From contig BDDD01000984.1 in NCBI GenBank assembly GCA_001972305.1, positions 221,800 to 285,799 on the forward strand: 64,000 nucleotides of DNA, given 5' to 3'. Position numbers and translations under genes: made by a program. The DNA comes from Cephalotus follicularis. Lineage: Eukaryota; Streptophyta; Magnoliopsida; Oxalidales; Cephalotaceae. This document shows, in pieces, positions 34,330 through 47,959 of this stretch (its first letter is position 1; each line of letters opens with the position of its first letter). The notes below the pieces were generated by a model that made no database searches, was not told where the DNA came from, and worked only from the letters and a program-made list of their open reading frames with translations.

Positions 34330-34341
34330 TGGTATCAGAGC
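34330..34341 (+). other. Copia primer-binding site, plus strand
   Basis: TGGTATCAGAGC, an exact initiator Met tRNA complement, marks the start of the plus-strand copia internal region. The LTR that should precede it has been replaced by a minus-strand LTR-A fragment. Confidence 0.85.
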
Positions 34342-35690
34342 GGCTAATTGAACACCAATTAGACCTAATTTTATTATTTGGTGTCTTGCAAGATTGTTGG
34401 AAGGGTTGGCCAAAATTTTTGTGCCCCAAAAACCCTAAGTGAAAATATAGTTAATTCAAGAGGAATTGACCTAATTAAAATTGGTGGAACCAATTAAGTG
34501 AACTAGTGTAATTGACATTTTAATTGGATTATTTGATGAACCAACAATAAGTACTTTGTATGTTTAGTATGCAAGGGGAATTATAAAATTCCTTAGTTCT
34601 ATTTAGGATCTCAAACAATGCATTAGAAAGTCAATAAACGGGGTTATAAAATGTTATGAATTTCTGCTGAAAATTCTGGCTACGTGCAAATTTTCTGCAC
34701 AGATTTTTTGCACTGCTCAGTGAAGATTTTCTGGCAGATTAAATACGCTGATAATTGGACTGGTTAGTGACAGTCTAAGTGCAGGAATTTACTACACAGC
34801 TTCTGCGAGCTTCGGCTAAGATTATGGCAATTTTCTACACTCTTACTAACAGTTTCTAGCAACTTGCTAGCGGGATTCCTGTAAGCTTCCTGCAAGCTTT
34901 TAAATGCAATTTTAGTGAATTTTTTTGCACAGACTGGTAGGAATAATGTATGGATGGGATACGCAAGTACCAGTTAATTTGGACGGAAATTAATTACACG
35001 TATGCACTTAGTTCACATATAATGCAATTTATTCTAAGGAATATTTATATTAGCAAGGAACTAATATTTATTGCATTATTAATTTTCACTTAAATATTTT
35101 AATATGGTGGATCCATAAAATATATGTAGTGAGGGACTACATCAAGGGTAACTAGATTTTATTTTATCTAGTGGGAGTCACATTAATTTTGGCTGCTCAT
35201 AAATCACAATGCATCGAATATTAAAATTTTATGTGTTTATTTAATTTAATATATTTTAAATGTATTATTTTGAATTTATCGTACATGCTGGTAGACTTGG
35301 GAGTAGACCTAGCTTTCGGTTTCTTTTGTGAATGGTTTATTTAATTCTTTATTATTCATTTGGTCTGTAATAATGTAAATTGACAAAACTAGTCTACCTA
35401 TCTTGCTATTATGATTTTTCATGCCAACGGTGAGGCCATGATATGCGAGATAGATTCCGATCCCCAGCAGGAGGCGGGTGCTTCCCGAATTCCACATGGA
35501 GGTGTGGGATACGATTAGAATAGTAGGAGGAGCCATAACTACTAAAGTGAAAGAGCTAATGGTAATAACATAAATGGAATAATTTTGCTAATATTCTCTC
35601 TCTTGGTTTTCTCAAAAGGTTGTAACTATACTCTGTTGATCTCAATGACAGTTAGAGTCAGCACTGTCTTAATGCACATATTATTTAACA
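34342..35690 (+). other. Copia leader, plus strand, non-coding
   Basis: About 1.35 kb lies between PBS and gag. It includes a worn match, in opposite orientation, to the TGCAG-rich unit at 18973-19898, and then the AGATAGATTCCGATCCCCAG and GGTGTGGGATACGATTAGAA segments that match 17815-17900. I see no coding frame. Confidence 0.6.
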
Positions 35691-35699
35691 ATGAGCTAA

Positions 35700-38600
35700 A
35701 AGGTCCAAATTTTTAAGTTTGGCGACACCATCTGCGTTTGTTACTCACGAGCATGTGAGTGGCTCATGTGATGACTAAATACCCCCCTTCCAATGATCCC
35801 CACCTGTCAGATGATGACAAAATCTAGTAGTGGCGTGATCACGAGCAAGCTCATTACTTAGCATTCGATATCATGGAGCTATCGTTACGATGACAACATG
35901 ACCACTTCATAACGGTCAAAGCCCATCTTATACATCTCGAGGAGTTGTATGGCTCTAACGAGGCAGATTTTGACCAGGGTAGGCAAAATTCAGCCATGCT
36001 CACCCTTCCATCTTCTTATGGGACAACTCCTGAGAGGAGTCGATCCGAGGGATCAAGTTCCAAAGGTGAGGCCTTAATAGGAAGGAAAGGGAACAACGGA
36101 AAAGAGAGGTAAGCGCAAGGGAAGGCCAAAAAGAAAAATACCAAAAAGCTTAAGAAGAAGAAAACCTTTCTCCATTGCAGAAAGGCGGGTCACCAGAAGA
36201 GCAAATGTAAAGCGTTCCTCAAGCCCATACCAGGAGGTACCTCAGGGTAAGGTACTTTCATGTTTAGAACTTCACCTAGCTTATTATGTTTGACTCAAGG
36301 GATGAAACTAACATTTTAAACTCTTCGCAGAGAGTAAGAGGAGCTAGGTAGCGGGAGCTGATGAAGTATTGGACTTGCGCCTAAGTGATGAATCAGGGAT
36401 CCACACTTTTCTATAGGCGATTTTGAATTGTAATTTTTCAAAGGATATGTATAAATACTTGATCTTTATAAAGAACTTTGTTTGTATAAGAAGATCTGGG
36501 AACTCAATTTTTGTAAATTCTTATATTCTTATACATAGCATTGTTCTAGTTAGTGCATGGGGGCACGTGGATGAAAGGATCTACGTCTTAAACATAACCA
36601 TATTATAGCATTAACAATTCAATAAGGAACCAAAGTAAAAGACTATGAGAGATAAGTGATGTGAATCCTTGACAAACTTTAGCTTGTAGATAAGGTCATT
36701 CTAGCAAGGCTAGATAAACACATTTGGTTAAGGATGGACTTTTGGACATATGGGACGGGGAGTTCTTTCAAATATATGTGCCATGTTTGATTGGCATAAT
36801 GACCAGATCTCCCTTATCCAAATGGGAGAAAGGGTGGCAGACATATTTGTCAACACTGACTTTAATGTCGGTCAATGCACAGACCAGGGAGGTCTATACC
36901 TGTCTCCTTCTGGGGTTATGCGCTGCAAGCGGCAGTGAACATCCAAATCTAGATTCCTTAAAAGTCCGTACCCTTCATGTCTTACAAGGTTGTATAAATG
37001 GAGGAAACCCAGCCTTTACCAACCCGAGGGGTTTGGGGCTAGCCAGCATATATTAGAAGGAAGGGACCTTCTAAGCTGGAGGCACCTTACGGTCATTGTC
37101 GGTTTGTGGGATATCTTAAGAAAGGCTTAGGATATTATCTTTACCATCCTAACGAACAAAAAGGATTTGTTCTGTGTACTGTTGAATCCCAGGGAGTGGA
37201 TCCCTGCTTGCAAGAAATAGTGGGAGTAAGGTGAAACTAAGGGAGTTCACACCAGGAAAAACCCACCAGACAATAAGAAATTAGAGGTGGAATCCTCTAC
37301 AAACACAATAGGGACTTTATCCCAGTATAAAATGGAATCTCAGTAAGGCATTCCTCATTTGAAGAAATCAAGCAAGGTTTCAACAGCACATGAGAGAAAC
37401 GAGGTTTTCTCGATGAAGGTACTGATGAACCTAACGACATCAATGATGTCAAGCTTACTAGCTAGAAGGAATCAGTGAAGAGAACCAATTCCAGGGCATG
37501 GCAAGAGGTCATGAAATCCGAAATGGGCACTATATACGCCAACCGAGTGTGGGACTTGGTAGAACCACCCGAAGGCATAAAATCCTATCGGGTGCAAGTA
37601 GATCTTCTAGGGTAAGATAGGCGTAAATGGAAAGGTGAAAACCTATAAAGCGATATTGGTCATGAAAGTATATTGGAAACGACAAGGGGTCGATCATACA
37701 AAAACTTTAAAACCATCTTAATGCTTTAGTCCATTCGAATATTGCTTGCAATTGGATGTCAAGATGGCAGTCTTGAAGAGGACATTAATATGTCCCAACC
37801 CGAGGGGTTACATCCAACAGCACTTGCACTATGTGTGGAAACTCCAATGGTCTATACACGACCTTAATCAAGCAACCCATAGCTAAAACATCTATTTTGA
37901 TTTATCAAAACATAAATGAGCCATGTGTCTTTCAGTAATAGGATAACCCCAATATCATATCCTTGGTTTTGTACGTGGATGACATACCAGTCATGGGGAA
38001 TGAGGTGGGTATGTTGAAGTATAGTTTACCAAGAACTTTTCCATAAAGGATTTGGGAGGGACTTCCTACGTGTTGGGAACTTAGATCTAGAAGGTTAGAT
38101 CGAGTAGGTTGTTTAGCTTTCCCAAAGCCAGTACGTCAGGAGGGTCTTGAAATGGTATGCCAGTTAAGAATTCCTTTATTGGCCTACTGCCAGCTGGCCA
38201 AGGAATTCACCTTTTCGAGAGGGTGTAATCATAGACGTTTGAGGAAAGGATATACATGAATAGGAAGCTTTACACTTAGGGTGTAGGCTCCATCATGTAT
38301 TCCATGCCATGTACTGTGCCTGATATCACGTAAAGCCTTGGGTAAGGCTTGTAGATTTTAGTCCAATTCCTAGTGAAAAGCACTAGGAAATTGTCAAGAA
38401 AAATTCTTAAAACCCGAGAAGAGCTCAGGATACCTTCTTGTAATTAGAAGAACATAGTGAATTATGACAAAAAGGGTTTGTTTGAATTGTGATCGGGCTG
38501 ATCACAAATCCGTTTTGGGATAGGTGGATGTCCTGAACGGAGGTACTGCAAGTAGGAGAAGTTCCAAGTAAGGGACTACTTTGAACTTCACCGCGGAATT

Positions 38601-39143
38601 ATAATACGTTACAACCTATGATACCAAAAGGTTTGCTATTTGGATGTGGTAATTCATTTATGAACTTAATTATAGTTCCAACCATTGTCTAGTCCAGTTG
38701 TGGTGTACTATGACAACAATGGGGCTCTTGCACAAGCCATGAAACCTAGGTTTCACCACAACTCCATACATACATAGCAACGGTATCATCTGATCGGGAA
38801 GATCAAATATAGAGAAAACGTTATATTAGAGAGTCGCAATGGAAGCGAACTTTGAAAACCCACTTATCTTAAGCCATGAGCTCTGCAGTTCAGGAGAGAC
38901 ATAAGTGCGATGGGCTTAGGTTATAGGTCTTTGAGGCTTGAGCGCCAAGTTGGACATTGTTATATTAGGGGTGTTCCTGTAAGCCAAAAGGTTGGCTGCT
39001 TTCATTTATGTGTTGTACTCCAAGTTGATACAATATTAATTCCATTTATGTTCTACGTGCATATTCTTATAACAATGGCACCTGCTATATGTATGGATCC
39101 CAAACCATATATATGGATCAACCTAATTTCCATATTAGCTTAA
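35700..39143 (+). pseudogene. Ty1/copia gag-pol, heavily decayed
   Basis: The domain order of a copia polyprotein is visible across many frameshifts. Gag fragments come first (HEQAHYLAFDIM near 35845, LEELYGSNEAD near 35940), then the zinc knuckle CRKAGHQKSKC near 36180. A protease trace follows near 36290. Pre-integrase is LVKDGLLDIWDGEFF near 36725, with MSVNAQT in integrase near 36865. RT has VDGKV-like sequence near 37630, LYVDD-like sequence near 37975 and KDLGGTSYVLG near 38050, then VGSIMYSMPCTVPDI near 38285. RNase H has DNNGALAQA near 38715. No intact frame exceeds about 110 codons. It is older-looking than the gypsy elements. Confidence 0.82.
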
Positions 39144-40166
39144 TACACATATAGCGCCTTGTCGTTCGAGGGGTTGGATCTCGTGCCTGGGAGGTTATGA
39201 GAATGAGATCCTTACTCCCTTCTGACTAAACATTCCAAGTCATAGATTCACTTTCCTAGGGCAATTGATGAACCGCTAAGACTTGTCGTATTATGCCTGC
39301 TCCCAGTGTTTAGGTAGATGGTGCAGTATCTCATTTCCACTTGGGTATAACCCTAAAGCTGATGCGGGGTGCATGCCGAGGGGCATGTTACACTGAACTG
39401 ACCCACCATAGAAAACCTATTTGGATTAGCATTACCTATGTCAATAGGATTCCTATTTGTCTCGGTAGTGTATAGCCATGGGAGGCTAGTAGGCCATTCG
39501 TGACCTGCGATGTTCCTTAGACCTGAGCGGCTGGCATACATCGTGTAATAACTCCTTGACTTTGATTTTTACCTTCCACAGGTCTACCCATGACCCGAAA
39601 AAAGGGTTGTCTTTTGGTCTTGGGGGATCTACATTGGTGTATGAGTGAGTTGGCGCAATATGGGATCGTCACACCCGTAATGAGTGTGAACGGCTCTATA
39701 ATATCTATGACCGTTGAAGACCTAAAATCCTGGCCAGGTATAGGCAGACCGGAAACGGGGTTTTCATGGGGGTCTGTCGATAGTCTCAGTGCATTCATAG
39801 ATTTATAGTTATCTCAAAATACCTAGGGTTAACATTTATCCAAACCGTAGTCCGCGTTCAGAGACAAGCATGACGAGGGATACACTGCACGTAAATCGAG
39901 ACAAGGTAGGAGCACCGATTAATTTGCTAATGACTGATAGACATGGAACTTTGGTCCATGGATCCGAGGGATGATAGGATCATATTGGGGCTATTTTTAG
40001 TAGTCGGGGACCATTAGAATTGTCATACCAGAATATGCGATGTTCTCTGAAACTTATCATCGTATTGGGAACCAACCGGGTTTTAGGATCCCCCCTGATA
40101 TTGGAACAGGTTGACAAGTCGGGTGACATGTCATTTAGTGAGAGGATAACATCTAGGAGATGTTAT
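39144..40166. other. Unassigned 1-kb segment
   Basis: This lies between the copia RNase H end and the LTR-A element. Its base composition is less AT-rich than its surroundings. Frames of 60-95 codons exist on both strands (for example 39590-39808 plus and 39517-39798 minus), but I recognise none of them. No LTR block, palindrome or PBS is visible. It could be the copia 3' region, a piece of another element or host DNA. Confidence 0.4.
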
Positions 40167-40171
40167 TTTTA

Positions 40172-42547
40172 TGATTACCGCAAATTCAATTTAATGTATA
40201 TTATGTAAATGATTAATAAATTATACATTGAATTGAAATTATGCTTAATTCTTCATTGATTAAGCTGATAGTTTTCATGGAGTTAAACTGAGGTCTGAAT
40301 TGAATGGGATTAAAGGAATGAAGGACTAAATTGAATAAAATTGAAAGTTAATTGAAAGAATGTAGAATCTGTCGCATAGACGTCAATGCCAACGAAGGAC
40401 GTCGATGCCCTGAACCAGATAAGTATTTTGATACGTGTCAATTGAAAGTGAACAACGTAGACATTGACGCCAAATGTTGACATCGACACCTTGAATTCAG
40501 GTAAGAGTTCTGATACGTGTTGATTGAAAGAGAATGAACGGCATAAGTGTCCTTCAATCTGGACAGGTGTGATGCTTGTGTTAGATGGATTGAAACGTGG
40601 CAAAACACTGGAGAAACCAGCAACATGGAGTACCAGTTGCCATATGCATGAAGGATTAGTGTCTTGGCTGATGTAACCTACAAAATGAAAAGAGAAAACA
40701 GTGAGATAATGGAATGAGAGAGAAGAGAAAATGTTAGAATTCTGAGTTAGAAGATTCACTAGATTACTGAGATAAATCTTCTATATCAGACACCCTGAGA
40801 GTTGAGTTAAGTTAGAAATCTTTTAAAAAGAGAAGAGTACGTCTACTGTGCCGAGTTATACAAAGAAGAGTATTCAAAGTGGAGCTTGAGGCTTTAAGTG
40901 GTTGGTAAGCTTCTGGTCGAATTCACTATTTGTGTTACAGTTAATCAGTTATATATACTGATCTTGTACATAACGATAACCTACAACACATATTTCTTTA
41001 TGTTGAGTCATAGAGTGACTGGGTTGTTGGAGAGTTGGAATTCTAAAGAGAAGAATCAATACAAATTGATTATGGGTAAGAAACCGAGGTAGGGTTTATG
41101 ACATGTTTTTGATGATATAACATGTATATTGTGATATGGTGGTTTATAGGTGCTTGCATGTTGATGTTATACTGGATTAAACTGCGAAATTCATGCTCTA
41201 TTTTGGATGAATATGTACTGTGTATACTATTATGTTGAGAACGATGCACAAACCCACGATAAACGTCGACGCATAATAGGTTAACGTTGATGCCTAAAGC
41301 TACTATCTTAAAGGACATCAACGCCTAAGAGGAAAATGTTGATGCTTAAGGTTCCTACCTTAACGCGTCAACGCCAATGTTGAGTATCGATGCTAAAGTT
41401 ATACTTTGATGCCTAAGATACATGTTGATGCCAAAGTTATACATTGACGTCTTACTGAAACAGTAGAGATTTTTCTCCTGTTTCTAGTTGATTTTCATGA
41501 TATTACACTGACTTCACAACTGTCATGCATTATTACTGCTTTGATTCTTGCAATCATTAGCGATTGTACTGTGGTGCAAATTACATGTTACTGAATTATT
41601 CACTGTTATAGATATATTATATCTACCAAAGTATTTTATACAAATACTACTGTTTCAAAGGATTCTATAACTGAGTGCTATATGCAAAACTGAATGTTTT
41701 ACATTGTACTGTTTTATCAAAATAAGAACTTACTGAACTATTTTACTGTTTTCTCTTCAAAAGAGAACCACTGTTATATTACATTACATACGTAATAACT
41801 GTACTGTTTGTGATTGATAGTCTGATGGTCTAGTGATCAGAGTGTATCACTGACTATAGAGGTGGGAATAGATGCCAGGAGTTGGCTGGAGCTTATACAC
41901 CAAACGTATCTGTAATGCAGATCATGACTGTTAATTGCCCGCTAAGTACCGGCAATATTGTTTACCTTTTCTATCATCATCGGAGTGTATGGTGATATTT
42001 AGGTGGTGCATCATTGGGGCTACGAGGTAGCAACATGTGACACCCTACTGGTCTTCGGACAACTATACTATTTGTACCCTTTGTGGTATTCTTGATATCT
42101 GACTGGTTGTATCCACTTGTCATGGATTCTTATATATATTGCTTTATGTATGTACTGTACATAAATATGAACTGTCATGCATGATTACATTTATATATTC
42201 ATTTTCATGCATACCTCCTACGCCGAGTAGACAAAAGGCTAATACCTACAATTTCAGACTAACGAAGGAAGTTTGTGGACGTGCTACTGAAGCTGTTCTT
42301 GAAGGTTTTTCTTTAAGGTTGTAAATTGTAATAAGTCATACTCTGTTATGTTATATTTGCATTTTAAATATGTAATATATAACTTTGAATTGTGTAAGCT
42401 TAAGCATGTAGTATGGGCTACATGTATATGTTATGTTCTACAATCCAGTATTATTTTATGCTTTCGTAAAGTTTAAGAATTTTTAATTATTGGTAAATAC
42501 TGGATTAATTGGTTAACCATGTGTTAATTTGAAAACGAGGTGTGAAA
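40172..42547 (+). mobile_element. 5' LTR (long LTR-A) of the split element
   Basis: The start is worn: TGATTACCGCAAATTC, compared with TGTAATAACCGCAAATTC at 49993. The end is GGTGTGAAA near 42547. It contains a donor-like CCGAGGTAGGG (41084), palindrome cores spaced 19-21 bp (40383, 40402, 40464, 40483 and a second group 41270-41450), hairpins 41908-41997, the block CCGAGTAGACAAAAGGCTAA near 42222 and a stem-loop 42405-42424. Confidence 0.92.
40381..41452 (+). repeat. GACGTCGACGCC-type palindrome clusters in 5' LTR
   Basis: One cluster is at 40381-40490 with pairs 19 bp apart; the other is at 41270-41452. Many cores are decayed at the CpG (CAACGTTGATGCC, ATTGACGTC). The 3' LTR keeps better copies at 50206-50310 and 51089-51271. 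Confidence 0.7.
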
Positions 42548-42551
42548 AGCA

Positions 42552-42563
42552 TGGTATCACAAC
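42552..42563 (+). other. Worn primer-binding site
   Basis: TGGTATCACAAC matches the first eight bases of the initiator Met tRNA complement, with changes after that. Its position after the LTR end supports the call. Confidence 0.8.
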
Positions 42564-42663
42564 TTATTTTAATATAAGCTATCGCTGGGATACTATCCTC
42601 GGCAATTAAGTGAATTGTTTCCTTGTGATTAATATCATTATCCTTATAGGAAACATAATTGAT

Positions 42664-44120
42664 CACCGAAGAGGTAGATGGGGAAGGCCTAGAGCCGAAG
42701 AAGGAGAAAATGTCCCACTAGTGGATGAAGAGATAAGTGCATTAGATTGCATGGCGGATCTTTTTCAACAATAGATGCAAGCTAATGCGAAAAACATGGC
42801 AGAGTTGCGACATCTGTATGAAGCCAATCAAGCATACAAGCGAGCTCCTAAAGTTTATCAAGCTGGTGGTTTTGGGAGAGATTTGGAGAGATTCATGAGA
42901 CAAAATCCTCTGATGTTCAAGGGTGATCTTGATGCCATGTAGCGGAACAATGGATGAAGGATATGGAAAAGATATTTGTTGCACTGGAGTGCACTGATGG
43001 AAAAAAGCTTAACTTTACGGTGTACCGCTTATGGGGAGAAGCTACCCATTGGTAGGAGATGATAGAAGCAAAGTGGATACCTCTTGATCTCGATAGGACT
43101 TGGGACAAATTTCAATCCGAGTTCTCTGAAACTTCCGTTCCACAGATGGAGTGTGATAGGAGGGACACCGAACTTCTGGAGTTACGTCAGGGAGATATGA
43201 CGATAGCTCAATATCAGACCAGATTCATTGAGTTGGCAAGACATGCGCCCTATCTGGTGGAGGGTGAATCAAGGAAGATAAGAAGATTCTTGAAAGGTTA
43301 GAGGCCAGATATCCAATCTAAACTGATGGTACTGTAGTTGACTTATTTTGTAGCTGTTACTGAGAAGGCAAGGATTTTGGAGGCTGATACCAATGAATGG
43401 ATGATGGGGAGATCTCGTGGTTCTCAATCGAGACCTGCTTCTTCATACTTGCAGGGAAGTAATATTACCGCCGGATCATCCAAGTCTGTCACTAGGAGAC
43501 AAGGAGGTTGTCAATGAAACACTTATCGTTCAAGAACTCCTAATCGAGGAAGCCAACAAAGTTCTGGGGGATATAGTTTCTGTGGTCTTTTGAACCACAA
43601 TGAAAGTGCATGCTGGAAGAAAAAGGGGAAGTGTCTGAGATATGGCTCGCAAGAGCATCAATTGAAAGATTTTCCGTCAGTGAGAGATCAAGCACACGGC
43701 CAACAAGGAAGTGATGGAGCTAGTGGAAGTGGTGCGGCTGCTCAACCACGAAGGGATACTGGGAAAGGAGTTTTGAAAGCTATAGTCTGTACTTTATCTA
43801 AAGAGGACATACCAGAGTCTACATCTATTGTGAGAGGTACCATTTTCGTATATGGTATATTAGCTTGCCTATTAATTGATCTGGGAGCTACACACTCATT
43901 CATTGCATCATATTTTATTGGTAACTTGTGTTGTGTGACTTCTTGTTTTCCATATGCATTGGAAGTTCATAGTCCAACTGGAGACTGCTTGTTGGCTGAC
44001 ACAATAGTAAATAACTGTGAAATCACGATAGCTGGAGCTCAGCTATTCGCTGATTTGATTGTATCGCCGATTCGAGATTTTGTTGTTATCTTGGGGATGG
44101 ACTGGCTCTATGTCCATTGA
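42664..44120 (+). pseudogene. Gag and protease remnant of the split element
   Basis: The N-terminus (HRRGRWGRPRAEEG) lacks the ATG seen in the copy at 11633. Capsid sequence follows: MKDMEKIFVALEC near 42955, then FQSEFSETSVP and LELRQGDMTIAQYQTRFIEL near 43110-43230. Stops are at 42772, 43299, 43515 and 44118, with a frameshift near 42938. The zinc knuckles have lost several ligands: the first Cys of knuckle one and Cys in two positions of knuckle two (CLRYGSQEHQLKDF). The protease keeps IDLGATHSF and ILGMDWL. Unlike the 10124 element, the capsid region is still present. Confidence 0.88.
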
Positions 44121-44199
44121 GCTTGCGTTGATTGTTACAATAAGATGGTGACCGTCTATCTGTCAGATCAAACTGTATTCCAGTTCGTAGGAGAGTAGA

Positions 44200-46880
44200 A
44201 TACTTCTGCTCCGATTGTTTCTTTTACTCGAGCGAATAAATATCTCGAGAAAGGGTGTAAAGGTTAGTTGGCTTATGTGGTGGATGAAACGAAAGGTATG
44301 CCTAGTCTAGAATAGATTTCGATTGTCTGTGAATTTCCTGATGTGTTTCCAGCAGATCTTATTTCATTGCCGCAGGAGAGAGATATGGACTTCAGTATTG
44401 AATTAATGCCAGGAACTGCTCCTATTACTAAAGATCCATACAAAATGGGTCCTGATAAATTGAAGGAGTTAAAGGTTCAATTGCAAGACTATCTTGACAA
44501 GGGCTTTATCAGACCGAGTGTATCACCATGGGGAGCATCAGTATTGTTCGTAAAGAAGAAGGATGGATCGATGAGGTTATGCATTGATTATCGGTTATTG
44601 AATCAAGTGACTGTGAAGAGCAAGTATCCACTTCCACAAATTAAGGAGTTGTTCGATAAACTACAAGGCTCAACTGTGTTCTCTAAACTTGACTTGAGGA
44701 TAGGCTATCATCAATTGAGGATTCATAAGAGCGATATTGAGAAAAATGCTTTTTGAACCAGATATGGACACTATGAGTTTCTGATATTGCCATTTGGTTT
44801 GACGAATGCTCTTGTAGCATTCATGTGTTTAATGAACCGGATATTTAAATCCTATATGGATCAGTTTGTTGTGATCTTATCGGATGACATTCTGATATAT
44901 TCAAAGAGTGTCAAGGAGTATATGCAACATATGAGGATTGTGTTGAAAACTCTTCGGAAGGAGCGCTTATTTGCTAAATTCAGTAAATCTGAATTTTGGA
45001 TAGATCGTGTGACTTTCCTCGGTCATATTGTGTCTAGTGAAGGGTTATAGGTGGATCCTTCAATGATTCAGAGCATTGTGAATTGGCCACAACCTAAGAA
45101 CGTTACTGAAGTTCGTAGCTTCTTGGGATTGGCAGGCTATTATCAGAGGTTTATTGAAGGATTTTCCAAAATTGTTAGTCCGTTGACCCATTTGACTCAG
45201 AAAAAGTCAATTTTTGATTAGGATGACGCTTGTGAAGCAAGCTTTCAAGAACTAAAGAAGCGGTTGATTTCGGCTCCTATTTTGACATTACCTGTAGGTA
45301 ATGAAGATTTTACGGTGTACAGTGATGCTTCTGGGAAAGGCTTGGGATGTGTTCTCATTCAACATGGTCGAGTAATTATTTATGCTTCAAGGATGTTGAA
45401 ACTGTATGAGGAGAACTATCCTGTACATAATCTTGAATTAGTTTCCATAGTGTTTGCCTTACAGAAATGGAGACATTATCTTTATGGTGCTCAATTCGAG
45501 ATATTCACCGACCACAAAAGCTTCAAGTACTTATTCTCTCTGAAGGAATTGAATATGAGACAGAGAAGGAGGATTGAATTCTTCAATAATTATAACTGCA
45601 ATATTCAATACCACCCAGGGAAGGCGAATGTTGTTGCGGATGCCTGGATTCGCAAAGCAATGATTTCTGGTGCGATGGTTTCGCAGTGGAAACTATTGGA
45701 GGATTTTCAGAGATGGAATCCGTTCATGGTTTCTAGAGGTATTATTGTTACAAGTCTTAGAGCACAACCAGAACTTCTTGATTGCATCAAGAATGCTCAG
45801 TTCAGTGACACAGAATTATGGAACATTCTTGAGAATTTAGAATTAGACCCTAACTCTGATTTCTCCATACATTCTGTTGGTATATTGAGGTTCTGAGTGA
45901 GAATATCTATTCCGGATGACAAAAATTTAAGAGAAGAGCTATTGCAGCAGGCTCATAAATCCCAGTACAATATTCATCTAGGAAGTTCTAAGATGTGCCA
46001 TGATCTGAAAAGAAACTACTGGTGGAGTGGCATGAAAAGAGATATGAATTTGTGGCCAGATGTTTGACTTGTCAGAGACTCGAGGTAGAATATTAGAAAC
46101 CTACGGGATTGCTACAATCCTTAGCAGTAGTAGAATGGAAGTGGGAGCATGTAACCATGGATTTAGTGTCAGGCTTGCCGAGATCACAGAATCGCCATGA
46201 AGCAGTTTGGGTTGTCGTGGACAAACTCACCAATTCTGCTCACTTTCTTTCGATGAATATGACGTACTCTATTGAGAAGTTAGCTCGCCTATACATTCAA
46301 GAGATTGTGAAAGTGAATGGAGTACTGGCCAGTATTGTTTGTGACCACGATACGAGGTTTACCTCAAGATTATGGAGAAAGTTCCAATCAGCTATGGGAA
46401 CAACCTTGAATTTTAGCACTCATTTCATCCATATACTGATGGATAGTCAGAGCGTACCATTCAAACTCTAGAAGATATGCTCCGAGCTTATGTGATTGAT
46501 TTTGCTGGAAGTTGGGAGGATCATATTCCACTAATTGAATTCTCCTGCAACAACAGATATCATTCTAGCATCAGGATGGCTCTTTATGAAGCTTTATATG
46601 GGAGGAAATGTAGATCTCCTGTATGCTGGGATAAAGTGGGTGAAAGATAGGTATTGGGACTTGACATTGTTCAAGAGACTACCAATAAGGTTATGATAGT
46701 CAGGAAAAGGTTACTCGTTGCTCAGAGTCAGCAAAAGAGTTATGCCAATAGAAGAAGACGGAAGTTCGAATTTGAGAAGGGAGATCATGTTTTTCTGAGA
46801 ATCTCGCCTTCAAAAGGGATATCCAGATTTGGCCAGAAGAGAAAATTACTTCCATGATATATCGGACCATACAAGATATT
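44200..46880 (+). pseudogene. Pol remnant (RT, RNase H, first part of integrase) of the split element
   Basis: One frame runs to about 46040, with RT ([11 protein letters not shown] near 44330; catalytic Asp pair at 44883-44888 in LSDD, where FLDD or FIDD is usual) and RNase H (VYSDASGKGLG, DHKS). Integrase then shifts frame near 46040, just before the Cys pair (CLTCQR), and continues with TMDLVSGLPR and VCDHDTRF, where a Arg is changed to His. Stops include 44196, 44754, 45048, 45894 and one near 46096. The frame stops at the solo LTR and resumes at 49629. Confidence 0.92.
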
Positions 46881-47053
46881 AGTGTAACGCCCGGCATTTT
46901 CCTGAATGTAATATTTTGGATTTATGATGTAATCATTAAACTTGAATTTATGAGAATGTTGAGTTTTGGACTCAAAAGATGCTTGCAAACCCTAGTTATG
47001 GTCTTGGAATTGGAATGTGTATGTTAAGCTTGAAACGGCAACGTTCTGGGTGA

Positions 47054-47240
47054 AAGACATCGACGTCTTTTCGAAAGACGTCGACTCCTTTGTGAGCTAG
47101 GGCACACGTGAATGCATGGGCATGCACGTCGACTTTGGGAGAAAGCATCGACACCTCCTTACCAACTGGAAAAGACATTGACGTCTAAGGGAAGACGTCG
47201 ACGTCTTTGTCACGAATGGACAGCATGTTCTTCGTCGACA
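47054..47240 (+). repeat. GACGTCGACGTC palindrome array, first cluster
   Basis: Cores lie at 47060, 47081, 47129, 47148, 47178, 47198 and 47235. The flanks read AAAGACGTCGACGTCTTT in the best copies, an 18-bp near-perfect palindrome. Steps are 21, 48, 19, 30, 20 and 37 bp. Confidence 0.8.
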
Positions 47241-47959
47241 AAACATCATGCATGGGGGAATTGTTTAAAGGCTACCTAACACCTTCTGTAGTGCATATTG
47301 ACGTGTTGTGCGTGTCTGTGTATCTCCAGGGATGCCCAGAACATGTCCTCACATGGAACATGCAGAGGAATCCCCACCTGCCATATGCCACCTGCAAAAA
47401 GGAAAGAAAGAAAATAAAAAGAATTGCAGAAAGAGAGAAAGTGGGAGAGATCTTGGGTGTGGTTGTTAGATGACAGAAGAAATGTGTTAGGTGGGAGGTG
47501 TCTGCATAAAAATAACCCTCCCAACCTATCTCTCTCGTTTTATAACACCAGAAGGGAAGAGAGAAGAGAGAAAGAGAAAAGTGTGTGTGTGCCATTGTTG
47601 GAGCTTGGAGCTTGCACACCAGCTGCCAGGACGAACCAGGGAGTTGCCAAAGCGTACCTGTGGACTCAAGTGACCTGTTGGAGTACTAAAAGAGGTGGAC
47701 TTTCGATTTCTAACTTGAAATCAAAGGTAGGGGAAAGTGATGAACTTATGTATGCATTTTAAGTTCTAAGTTAATGTATAGCATGGTGAATTGCATGTTA
47801 TTGATTGGATTGAAATTCTGGACTTGTTGAAATGTTACTGTGATGTACTGAGTTAGTCATGTATGTATAGATACGTGAATACGTGTGTTGCTTGTGTAAA
47901 GGATTGGTTTATAAATGGCTTGGTGTGTTGAAACCATGGAAAACACGTTCTGTAATGTA

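Noticed and set aside
36724-37056. 110-codon frame as an independent gene
   Set aside because: Its start matches copia pre-integrase and integrase with frame changes. It is part of the decayed copia polyprotein.
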